A stretch of 7,458 nt of DNA from Gemmatimonadaceae bacterium (GTDB lineage Bacteria; Latescibacterota; UBA2968; UBA8231): assembly GCA_002726335.1 (NCBI GenBank), contig PBSR01000142.1, forward strand, positions 1-7,458, read 5' to 3'. The position numbers and the translations under genes are program-made. The notes beneath the pieces are model-generated. The model made no database searches, had not been told where the DNA came from, and was given only the letters and a program-made list of their open reading frames with translations. Shown here piece after piece: positions 1-6,571 of the stretch (position 1 is the first letter of the stretch; each line of letters starts with the position of its first letter).

Positions 1-321
1 ACCTTTGTCGGCTCCGTCGTCGACGTCCTGGCGCAGGCGATAACTCGCCAGGTAAGCCACCCGGATCCTGTGAACCTCGCCTTCGGCACACGGGTCACAC
101 TGCTCGAGGTGATCGCAGAACTCGAACACATCATGGAACGGCGACTACCGGTAGACCACCTGCCTACGCGTGTCGGCGATGTCCGGCGCTCGCAGGCCGA
201 CTCAGGCCTCCTGCTGGAACTCTTCCCCGACCTCGTGCCGACCGACCTTGTCACCGGCCTCAGGGCAACCGTCGAGTGGTTCGAGTTGACGCGTCCCTGG
301 GAGCGCTCAACCCCTTATTGA
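1..321 (+). CDS. NAD-dependent sugar epimerase/dehydratase, C-terminal part (5' end outside window)
   Basis: The reading frame is open from base 1 to a TGA at 319-321 and gives 106 visible residues; the N-terminal NAD-binding Rossmann half lies to the left of the window. The visible part matches the C-terminal substrate-binding region of extended short-chain dehydrogenases such as GalE/WbpP-type UDP-sugar 4-epimerases. It shows a VNLAFGTRVTLLEV segment (family pattern 'N-x-G-T-G-x-x-x-S/T-L-L-E'), then a RVGDVRRSQAD segment (family 'RPGDVRRSxAD'), then a 'GLRATVEWF' helix near the end. This is the only plus-strand gene and it converges on the minus-strand array, overlapping the last gene there by 7 bases. 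It probably also makes a nucleotide sugar for the locus. Substrate cannot be set without the N-terminal part. The GTG at 70 is internal and is not the start. Confidence 0.85.
   Translation, partial: TFVGSVVDVLAQAITRQVSHPDPVNLAFGTRVTLLEVIAELEHIMERRLPVDHLPTRVGDVRRSQADSGLLLELFPDLVPTDLVTGLRATVEWFELTRPWERSTPY
286..310 (-). terminator. Possible weak hairpin just after the minus-strand array
   Basis: Five bases beyond the minus-strand TAA (315-317), arms TTGA-C-GCG (286-293) and CGCTCAA (304-310) can pair with one bulged C and a 10-base loop. No T-run follows in the minus direction and the arms lie inside the coding end of the plus-strand epimerase. It sits where an end-of-operon terminator would be useful, but chance is a strong alternative. 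Confidence 0.15.
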
Positions 322-1400
322 TCACCGGCTGATAACTCCTCAGCCGTCTGATCGATGATAGAGAAGTGACGGTGCCTGCTCTCCGGGTAGACAGGCACCA
401 TCCACAAGAGCACTCCCCAAGCCAACATTCCCACCCCGACCAAGCCCCCGATAATCCAGACCGTCGCCGGATCAACCCGACTGGACACGAAAGCCAGTAC
501 TCCGGTCCCAGCCGCAGCCGCATGGATGACCCCGACCGCTACCGGCACCGGGAGGCCTAGGCCCACATGGCGGTGACTGACGTGATCCTGCCCACCCTGG
601 AAGGGACTTCTCCCCGACAATAGTCGAGCCAGGGTGACAAGCGTGGTGTCGAAAATCGCGATTGCGCATACCAGCACCGGCACGAGAGACGTCTCCAAGC
701 CATCGCCGGAGACCTTCAACTTCATCCCCAGGTAGGCAATCAAGAATCCCAGGAACAGAGCACCAGCGTCGCCCATGTATATCCGCGCCGGATACAGGTT
801 CCTTCGGAGAAACCCGACCGCGCAACCGACTAGGCCCACTGACAGACCTGCCACGAGAAACTGACCTTGGGCGACCGCAATGGCGAAGTAGGCCGCACTG
901 GCAATCGCTGCCAGACCGGCCGCCAAACCGTCCATGTTGTCGAGGAGATTGAACGCGTTCGTGATCCCGACCACCCAGAACACCGTGAGTGCCAGATCGA
1001 CCCAGGTCACACCGGTCAGGGTGACGCCGACGCCGAGGTTCCACACCACCAGGCCAGAACCAACTTCAGCAACTAGCCGAGGCCAGGGGGAGAGGCTCTT
1101 CAGGTCGTCCACGAGCCCCACGCAGGCCAGGAATACAGCGACACCAAGGACGACAACGAGTTCACGGTGGCCTCCTGCTGGTGGGCGAATTATTGATCCC
1201 ACGACCACGCTGCACGAGAACGCCAGAACAAGAGCCATCCCGCCGAGGAATGGCACCGGAGGCTCCAGGCCCTTGCGCCCACTGCCTCTGTCAACCAGCC
1301 CCAGACCCCACGAAACCCGAATCGCAAGGGGCAGCAACAACGAGCACAACAATGTCGCCCCGAGGAAGACACCTACGTACTCAAGCCATCCTCCAGTCAC
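315..1400 (-). CDS. WecA/TagO/MraY-family polyprenyl-phosphate sugar-1-phosphate transferase
   Basis: This 361-residue integral membrane protein probably transfers a sugar-1-phosphate (often GlcNAc-1-P) from a UDP-sugar to polyprenyl phosphate on the inner face of the membrane, the first step in lipid-linked glycan assembly. Hydrophobic segments recur throughout, e.g. residues about 8-28, 50-70, 80-97, 112-147, 160-195, 212-226, 238-260, 285-305 and 312-336. Family motifs are intact: GLVDDLKSL with D98-D99; NAFNLLDNMDGLAAG at 148-162 with D154 and D157; YMGDAGALFLGF at 208-219; and HVSHR at 273-277 in the last cytoplasmic loop, as in WecA-type rather than MraY-type enzymes. The start is GTG (1398-1400), chosen because GGAGGA lies 5 bases upstream and the length fits the family. 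It is the last gene of the array, 12 bases after the SDR gene. Exact sugar is not readable; GlcNAc is the default guess. Confidence 0.93.
   Translation of the reverse strand: MTGGWLEYVGVFLGATLLCSLLLPLAIRVSWGLGLVDRGSGRKGLEPPVPFLGGMALVLAFSCSVVVGSIIRPPAGGHRELVVVLGVAVFLACVGLVDDLKSLSPWPRLVAEVGSGLVVWNLGVGVTLTGVTWVDLALTVFWVVGITNAFNLLDNMDGLAAGLAAIASAAYFAIAVAQGQFLVAGLSVGLVGCAVGFLRRNLYPARIYMGDAGALFLGFLIAYLGMKLKVSGDGLETSLVPVLVCAIAIFDTTLVTLARLLSGRSPFQGGQDHVSHRHVGLGLPVPVAVGVIHAAAAGTGVLAFVSSRVDPATVWIIGGLVGVGMLAWGVLLWMVPVYPESRHRHFSIIDQTAEELSAGDQ
326..346 (+). terminator. Candidate hairpin terminator for the plus-strand epimerase
   Basis: A perfect 7-base inverted repeat, CGGCTGA (326-332) and TCAGCCG (340-346), with a 7-base loop begins 5 bases after the plus-strand stop codon at 321. 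The position is right for a transcription terminator. No T-run follows, so it is not a classic intrinsic terminator; some high-G+C bacteria use hairpins lacking a U-tract. It lies inside the 3' coding end of the opposing WecA-like gene, so coding constraints may also explain the bases. Confidence 0.3.
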
Positions 1401-1405
1401 GAGGT

Positions 1406-1411
1406 TCCTCC
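1406..1411 (-). promoter_or_regulatory. Ribosome binding site for the WecA-like gene
   Basis: GGAGGA on the minus strand (plus-strand TCCTCC) lies 5 bases before the GTG at 1400-1398 and fills the 12-base gap after the SDR stop codon. It fixes the GTG start despite the non-ATG codon. Confidence 0.75.
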
Positions 1412-1412
1412 G

Positions 1413-2372
1413 CTATCCCTGAAGGTCGTCGATCACCGATCTGATGATGTCGTCCAGACCTAGCGATGGTGCGAACCCGACGAGTTCGTTTGCCCGAGAG
1501 ATGGCGGGAACCCGTCGCTGCATGTCCTCGAAGCCCTCCTCGTAGGCGATGTCGTAGGAGACGAACTCGACTGGGCTGGATGATCCGGTGATGGTGACGA
1601 CCAGGTCGGCCAGGTGGCGTATAGACACCTCCTCAGTGCTTCCCAGGTTGAAGACCTTGCCGAACGCCTCGGGGTGTTCGGACAGCGCGATGATGCCGTC
1701 GACCACCTCGGTGACCGCACAAAAACAGCGCGTCTGGTTGCCGTCTCCATAGATCGTGAGCGGCTCGTTCCGTAGCGCCTGGTGCACGAAGCGGGGAACG
1801 ACCATGCCGTAACTGCCCGTCTGGCGCGGCCCAACCGTGTTGAACAGACGGACGATCACCGACTCCAGCCCCTTCTCCCTCCAGTAGGTGTAGGCGAGGA
1901 TCTCGTCGATTGCCTTGGCCTCCGAGTACGACCATCGACTCTTGAGAGGAGAGCCGAGGATCCGGTCTTCGTCCTCGGTGAGACGATCCGAGGTGTTCTT
2001 GCCGTAGATCTCGGATGTCGATGTGACCAGAATCCTCTTTCCGTACTTGTGTGCCTTCTCGAAAACCGTCTCCGTGCCCCGGATGTTGGTCAGAAGGCTC
2101 TCCAGTGGCTTTTCGACGATCAGTTCGACACCGACGGCCGCGGCCAGGTGGTACACCGCGTCGACTCGCGAGACCACATGGTCGACAAGATCGACGTTCA
2201 GGATCGATCCGAGCACAAACTCCGTGTCGGCTCTGCCCGTGAGGTGGGCAATGTTCTCAAGGCGTCCGGTCGAGAGGTCGTCCAGGATGATGATCTCGTC
2301 ACCACGGTCAAGAAGCCGGTCGGCCAGGTGGGACCCGATGAATCCGGCGCCGCCGGTGATGAGCACTCGCAT
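1413..2372 (-). CDS. Extended SDR nucleotide-sugar epimerase/decarboxylase (UDP-glucuronate decarboxylase-like)
   Basis: This 319-residue soluble enzyme would modify a nucleotide-bound sugar through an NAD-dependent 4-keto intermediate. The N-terminus has the Rossmann dinucleotide motif TGGAGFIG (residues 6-13) and an acidic DDLSTG turn at 31-36 that suits NAD. The catalytic region has TSTSEIYG at 117-124 and YSEAK (Y149, K153). Further on are RLFNTVGPRQ (175-184), ALRNEPLTIYGDGNQTR (199-215) and QRRVPAIS (285-292). The S-T-S-E-x-Y-G string and the conserved arginine region near the C-terminus resemble UDP-glucuronate decarboxylase (UXS/ArnA-type) more than plain GalE, but dehydratase or 4-epimerase activity cannot be excluded. 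ATG start at 2370-2372; only a weak AGG lies 8 bases upstream, overlapping the stop region of the preceding GT4 gene, so translation may depend on coupling (9-base gap). It probably supplies a donor sugar for this glycan. Confidence 0.88.
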   Translation of the reverse strand: MRVLITGGAGFIGSHLADRLLDRGDEIIILDDLSTGRLENIAHLTGRADTEFVLGSILNVDLVDHVVSRVDAVYHLAAAVGVELIVEKPLESLLTNIRGTETVFEKAHKYGKRILVTSTSEIYGKNTSDRLTEDEDRILGSPLKSRWSYSEAKAIDEILAYTYWREKGLESVIVRLFNTVGPRQTGSYGMVVPRFVHQALRNEPLTIYGDGNQTRCFCAVTEVVDGIIALSEHPEAFGKVFNLGSTEEVSIRHLADLVVTITGSSSPVEFVSYDIAYEEGFEDMQRRVPAISRANELVGFAPSLGLDDIIRSVIDDLQG

Positions 2373-2381
2373 CGAACGAGC

Positions 2382-3563
2382 CTATCTCGGTGTTCGACGG
2401 CGCCCGGTGGGGCACTCGCTGATGAGACGCCGGTACAGGATCTCGTGGTCACGCACGAGCCTGTGGGCACCGAAGGCCTGCTCGCCGTGCTCTCTTGCGG
2501 CTTCACCCATCCTCAGCCTCAGGTCATGGTCGCCGAGGATCTCGACCAGAGCATCGGCCACCGATCCTGCCGTCGCCGCCACGACACGCCCGGTCACACC
2601 CTCTATCACGACCTCGCCCGCGCTGCCGACATCGGTGGTGACCGAGGGCAGTCCTGCCAGGGAGGCCTCGATGAGAGAGACCGGCATTCCCTCGTTGTCG
2701 GAGGTGATCACGGCTACGTCGGCGGCGGCGTAGAGGGTCGAGAGGTCGGTTCTCCAGCCTAGGAACCGCACGGACGACCCGAGCGGCCGAGCCTGCTGAC
2801 GCGCCCCTTCCAACTGGTCCCCTTCGCCCGCCAGGACCAGCACCGTGTCGGGTAGGCGCCGCAGCACAGCGTCCATCGACTCGATGAGGCGATCGATCCG
2901 TTTGATCCTGGTGAGACGGCCGACGAACAGGGCCACGGGGACATCAGGGGGAAGGTCCAGGATCTCACGGGCCTCGATTCGACCGGGGGCCCGGTCCAGC
3001 GAGACCCCGGGTGGGATAACCGTGTACTGGTGCGCTCGACCTATTCCTCTCTCGATCAGGTCGTCCCGGACGCTCTCCCCGACTGCCACCAGCGCTGTCG
3101 ACCATCTGGCCAGAGCCGCCTCCACGATCCGGACCACCTGCGTGATGGCTGGTGAGAAGTATCCGGAGAGGACATGGCCGTGAAAAGTGTGGACCTGAAT
3201 CGGAACCCGGCAGAAGATGGCGGCGATGCGACCCAGTACCCCCGCCTTTGCCGTGTGGGTGTGGACAATGTGCGGCCGGAACTCACGAATCTCACGACAT
3301 ATGGCCAGCAGAGCCCAGAGGTCGCCGCCGAGTCGTACCGACCGTCCGAGCGACTCAATGCGCTGGACGGGCAGGTCAGGATCCCGAAGCTCTATGAAGT
3401 CGGCTTCGTCATCACCGACGCGACCGCATATCAGGCGTGTCGTGAACGGTCCATCGGACAGGCCTCGGGTCAACACGCTCACCTGCCACGCCGGCCCACC
3501 GACGTTCATCCGGGCCAGGATTCGCAGAACCCTGATCTGCCCGCCGGCAGGAGTTCCGTTCAT
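2382..3563 (-). CDS. GT4-family (GT-B fold) glycosyltransferase
   Basis: A 393-residue cytoplasmic or membrane-associated glycosyltransferase that would add one sugar to the growing lipid-linked glycan. The N-terminal acceptor domain has the 'MNVGGPAWQV' glycine-rich loop (residues 19-28), the HTHTAKAGVLGR stretch (101-112) and HTFHGH (125-130). The C-terminal donor domain starts near 205 with FVGRLTRIKRIDRLI (213-227), including R216 and K221, typical of nucleotide-phosphate binding. It ends in the E-x7-E motif EGMPVSLIE (E291 and E299). The frame stays open for 92 more codons upstream to 3839, but that extension is Arg/Pro/Gly-rich and overlaps the 3' end of asnB. I chose ATG 3561-3563 because homology-like sequence starts there, GAGG sits 7 bases upstream, and it forms an ATGA overlap with the asnB stop. 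Donor and acceptor are not known. Confidence 0.92.
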   Translation of the reverse strand: MNGTPAGGQIRVLRILARMNVGGPAWQVSVLTRGLSDGPFTTRLICGRVGDDEADFIELRDPDLPVQRIESLGRSVRLGGDLWALLAICREIREFRPHIVHTHTAKAGVLGRIAAIFCRVPIQVHTFHGHVLSGYFSPAITQVVRIVEAALARWSTALVAVGESVRDDLIERGIGRAHQYTVIPPGVSLDRAPGRIEAREILDLPPDVPVALFVGRLTRIKRIDRLIESMDAVLRRLPDTVLVLAGEGDQLEGARQQARPLGSSVRFLGWRTDLSTLYAAADVAVITSDNEGMPVSLIEASLAGLPSVTTDVGSAGEVVIEGVTGRVVAATAGSVADALVEILGDHDLRLRMGEAAREHGEQAFGAHRLVRDHEILYRRLISECPTGRRRTPR

Positions 3564-5506
3564 GGTCCTGCCTCGGCGAGCCAGGCCTGGAACATGAGGA
3601 TGGCCCACAGTTGGTAGGTGAAGTCGTCGGTTCGGTCGCAATGGCTTCGCCAGTATCTTGCCACCAGTCCCGGATCCAGGTACCCCTGACCGGCGATGAC
3701 AGCCGGATCCAACAGGTCGTCGGCCCACGGTCGCAGCGGTCCGCGCAGCCACTCGCTGATCGGCACACCGAAACCGACCTTGGGCCGATCGATCAGGTGG
3801 TCGGGAAGCAGCCGCCTCAGCAACTGCCGGACGATCCACTTCCCCTGGCCGTCTTTGATCCGGTGGTCGGCGGCAGGGCCCCAGGCGAAGCGGTACAGCC
3901 CGGGGTCCAGGAACGGCGCTCTCACCTCGAGGCTCACAGCCATCGAAGCCCTGTCCACCTTGGTGAGCAGGTCATCGGGCAGATACGTCTGCGTGTCGAT
4001 CAACATGCCCCGCTCCGCCGGAGAGAATGCCGCGATTCCCGTGGCCCGAAGTCCGGACGCGTCGGCCCTCGGCCAGTCACCTGCGCCCAATACGAGACGG
4101 TCCGAGCCGTTGTCGAGTGACATCAGCAGGCTGTAGAGGTCCTCCGACCCGTCGGCCAGCAGTACGCGGGCCAGCTTGTGCACCCGATGTCCGGTGCGAT
4201 GGCGTAGAGCCGCCGGCAGGATCCGACCGGCGGCTCCCTGCCCGAAACCGTCCCAACCTGACACCGGTACGGCTAGCAGGCCCCGACCCATCGGCCGGCG
4301 AAGGACCGCCGGCAGGAGGGGGCGTACCCGACCCATCCGGGCGAGCATCCGGTATCGCTCGTAGCCGCCGAACAACTCGTCGCCACCGTCTCCCGAGAGC
4401 GCCACCGTCACGTGCTCACGGGCCATGCGGCTCACCAGGTGGGTCGGAACCTGTGACGAGTCGGCGAACGGCTCGTCGTACATGGTGGGCAGGAGCGGGA
4501 TCACACCCATCGCGTCCTCGGGTGTGACGACCAACTCGGTGTGGTCAGTACCCAGGTGCTGCGCGACAGCCGCTGCGTAGCTCCCCTCGTCGAAGGCCGT
4601 TCCTGGAAACGAGATGGTGAAGGTCCGGACTGCCCGGGTGGACCTCCGCTGCATCATCGCCACGACGGCCGACGAATCTATTCCTCCCGAGAGGAACGCC
4701 CCGAGCGGCACATCGGCCACCATCCGGTCGGCTACCACCTGCTCGAAGACGGCCTCGAACTCGTCCAGCAGTTCGGGGCCAGCCGACGCCTCGGCCGCCG
4801 CGACTGCTTCGTCGACAGGCGACCAGTACGGCACGGGCTCGGGCAACGGACCCGGATCGGTGACGTGTAGCAGGTGACCGGGCCGCAACTTCGAGACTTC
4901 CCGGAAGATCGTGAGGGGGGCCGGGATGCTCGTCCAGCGGAAATATTCACCCAGTGCGACAAGGTCCAGCGTCGGACTGAACCCCGGCACGGAACGTAGT
5001 GCGCCGATCTGGGACGCGAAGATCAGGAGTCGACCATGCTTAGCGTAATAGAGCGGCTTCTCACCGAATCTGTCCCTGGCCAACCAGAGTTGTGACCGCC
5101 CGTTGTCCCAGCACGCGAAGGCGAACATTCCCACGGCGCGCTCCAGGGTCTTGCGTATACCCCATGCGGCTATGCACTCGAGCAGGATCTCCGTGTCCGA
5201 GTGGCCCCGGTACCCCGACTTCGGCCTGCCGAGATCGGCTTTCAGAGAGTCTGCGTTGTAGATTTCGCCGTTGTAGGTGATCGTCCAGCGGCCATCGGAA
5301 GAGGTCATCGGCTGGTCGCCCGCCGGTGACACGTCGATCACAGACAGTCGGGCGTGCCCAAAGGCGATCTGCCCGTCCGGCGCCACCCATGAGTCCAGGC
5401 GGTCGGGCCCGCGATGGTGAAGCCGACGAGCCATCGTCTCGACCGTGTGCTCGAGATCCAATCCTGCGGATCTGCCCTGTCGGAGGATCCCGCTAATCCC
5501 ACACAT
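3560..5506 (-). CDS. asnB: Asparagine synthase (glutamine-hydrolysing), polysaccharide-cluster type
   Basis: This 648-residue two-domain enzyme uses glutamine ammonia and ATP to amidate a carboxylate. The N-terminal class II glutaminase begins MCGISG, where Cys2 becomes the nucleophile after Met removal. It continues with HHRGPD (30-35), HARLSVID (51-58), YNGEIYN (78-84) and the SDTE stretch at 103-106. The synthase domain has the ATP pyrophosphatase loop SGGIDSS (273-279) and SGDGGDELFGGYERY (371-385). No catalytic residue looks lost, so it should be active. Length fits the 600-650-residue AsnB group common in exopolysaccharide and O-glycan clusters. In such loci members may amidate a sugar or other acid rather than make free asparagine; that role here is inference. 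ATG start at 5504-5506 follows a GAGGAG site. Its stop overlaps the GT4 start by 4 bases. It is preceded by the largest gap in the array (69 bases). Confidence 0.95.
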   Translation of the reverse strand: MCGISGILRQGRSAGLDLEHTVETMARRLHHRGPDRLDSWVAPDGQIAFGHARLSVIDVSPAGDQPMTSSDGRWTITYNGEIYNADSLKADLGRPKSGYRGHSDTEILLECIAAWGIRKTLERAVGMFAFACWDNGRSQLWLARDRFGEKPLYYAKHGRLLIFASQIGALRSVPGFSPTLDLVALGEYFRWTSIPAPLTIFREVSKLRPGHLLHVTDPGPLPEPVPYWSPVDEAVAAAEASAGPELLDEFEAVFEQVVADRMVADVPLGAFLSGGIDSSAVVAMMQRRSTRAVRTFTISFPGTAFDEGSYAAAVAQHLGTDHTELVVTPEDAMGVIPLLPTMYDEPFADSSQVPTHLVSRMAREHVTVALSGDGGDELFGGYERYRMLARMGRVRPLLPAVLRRPMGRGLLAVPVSGWDGFGQGAAGRILPAALRHRTGHRVHKLARVLLADGSEDLYSLLMSLDNGSDRLVLGAGDWPRADASGLRATGIAAFSPAERGMLIDTQTYLPDDLLTKVDRASMAVSLEVRAPFLDPGLYRFAWGPAADHRIKDGQGKWIVRQLLRRLLPDHLIDRPKVGFGVPISEWLRGPLRPWADDLLDPAVIAGQGYLDPGLVARYWRSHCDRTDDFTYQLWAILMFQAWLAEAGP

Positions 5507-5575
5507 CGTGCGCTCCTCGCCTGACGCGTAGAAACCACGGCCCGGCCCAGGAACTGCTGACGGGTAAAAGCGTGG
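5507..5575 (-). other. 69-base intergenic gap, the widest in the minus-strand array
   Basis: Between the kinase stop and the asnB start there is a TTGACC string (minus strand) overlapping the kinase stop and a 6-base inverted repeat ACCACG/CGTGGT (5534-5539 and 5571-5576) with a 31-base loop. No good -10 element lies 16-18 bases after TTGACC, and no T-run follows a stem. A promoter or attenuator here is possible but unsupported. Confidence 0.35.
5513..5518 (-). promoter_or_regulatory. Ribosome binding site of asnB
   Basis: GAGGAG on the minus strand lies 6 bases before the asnB ATG (5506-5504). It supports this start, which puts Cys directly after Met as needed for a class II glutaminase. 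Confidence 0.75.
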
Positions 5576-6571
5576 TCAACTGAACCGTGACGGTTCGTAG
5601 TAGGTGATCCGCGAGCCCCCCGCGTCGAACCTGGACCGGATCAACTGCAGGGGGGCTAGTTCGTCAATCACGGCCTGCTGGTGCTCGGGCTCGACGTAGA
5701 ACAGCAGGAAGCCACCCCCGCCTGCCCCCAGGATCTTTCCACCGGTGGCACCTGCACGGATCGCCCGCTCATAGTTGTCGTCGATGAGTGCGCTCGAGAC
5801 CCCGGCCGCTATCGAACGCTTCAACATCCAACTCTCGTTCAACATGGGACCGATGGAGGACATGTCACCGCTGCCGGAGATGATGTCGGCCATCGGCTGG
5901 ACGAACTCCTGCATGCGGCTGAGCAATTCGATCGTGTCGGAGGTGGCAGAATCCTGTGTCTCCAGAATCTCCGATGCGTTGCGCTGCTGCCCGGTGTAGA
6001 AGAGCAGGAGACGGTCCTCGAGCATCTCGAGCCTGGCCGACTCGAAGAACACCGGTTCTACCTCGACCGTCTCGTCCTGGTTGAACGAGTAGGTGTTGAG
6101 TTTGCCGTAGGAGGCGGCAAAGTGGTCCTGCTTGCCCATGACACGACCGAGGATGTCGATCTCGAGGTGCGCTGCCTCGGAGGCCATGGTGTGCTTGGTG
6201 ACGCGCTGGCGCCTGAGCGCGTGAAGTGCATTGACGAGGCCGACGGCGAAGGTGCTTGACGATCCCAGGCCGGTGCCGGCCGGGATGTCCGAGAAGGTCG
6301 TCAACTCCATCGGTGACTCGACCTCGAACATCCGGAACGCCTCGCGGACGATGGGGTGCTGGATCTCGTCGATCTCCCTGCAGAACTCGACCTGGCTCCA
6401 GTTGATGCGGTATCGGTGCTCCACAAACCCGACCTGCTCCCGCAACACGACATAGAGGTACTTGTCGATGCCAGCGCTGATCACGCGACCCGGTCGCTTC
6501 GAATAGTAGGAGCGAAGGTCGGTACCCCCACCAAAGAAACTAATCCTGAGCGGGGTTCGGCTAATGATCAT
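5576..6571 (-). CDS. hddA: GHMP-family sugar kinase, D-glycero-D-manno-heptose 7-phosphate kinase type
   Basis: This 331-residue cytoplasmic kinase would phosphorylate C-1 of D-glycero-D-manno-heptose 7-phosphate, giving the 1,7-bisphosphate. All three GHMP motifs are present: RTPLRISFFGGGTDL (5-19); the ATP-binding loop PAGTGLGSSSTFAVG (97-111); and GGKILGAGGGGFLLF (277-291). The GKQDHFAASYG stretch (146-156) carries the likely catalytic Asp149. The opening 'R-x-PLRISFxGGGTD' and the length of about 330 are typical of HddA and related fucose/heptose kinases. The phosphatase/nucleotidyltransferase fused gene directly upstream supports a heptose substrate over fucose. Its ATG shares one base with the upstream TAA (TAATG), and GAGGGG lies 5 bases before it inside the upstream gene, so translation is probably coupled. 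Alternative: a kinase for another C-1 sugar position. Confidence 0.88.
   Translation of the reverse strand: MIISRTPLRISFFGGGTDLRSYYSKRPGRVISAGIDKYLYVVLREQVGFVEHRYRINWSQVEFCREIDEIQHPIVREAFRMFEVESPMELTTFSDIPAGTGLGSSSTFAVGLVNALHALRRQRVTKHTMASEAAHLEIDILGRVMGKQDHFAASYGKLNTYSFNQDETVEVEPVFFESARLEMLEDRLLLFYTGQQRNASEILETQDSATSDTIELLSRMQEFVQPMADIISGSGDMSSIGPMLNESWMLKRSIAAGVSSALIDDNYERAIRAGATGGKILGAGGGGFLLFYVEPEHQQAVIDELAPLQLIRSRFDAGGSRITYYEPSRFS

Noticed and set aside
1782..2762. 326-codon plus-strand open frame antisense to the SDR and GT4 genes
   Set aside because: It spans the junction of two well-supported minus-strand genes, shows no recognisable family motif, and is rich in residues typical of a shadow frame in high-G+C coding DNA.
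3564..3839. 92-codon upstream extension of the GT4 reading frame
   Set aside because: It is Arg/Pro/Gly-rich with no glycosyltransferase features and lies wholly inside the 3' part of asnB. The ATG at 3563 has a nearby GAGG and an ATGA junction.
3611..4877. Several plus-strand open frames of 87-169 codons antisense to asnB
   Set aside because: They overlap each other in different frames, lack motifs, and are explained by the G+C-biased codon use of the opposite-strand gene.
5534..5576. Inverted repeat ACCACG/CGTGGT in the gap before asnB as a terminator or attenuator
   Set aside because: Arms are only 6 bases with a 31-base loop, and no T-run follows; chance is likely.
5550..5582. TTGACC on the minus strand as a -35 element of an asnB promoter
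   Set aside because: No acceptable TAnnnT-like -10 is found 16-18 bases downstream, and the string overlaps the kinase stop codon.
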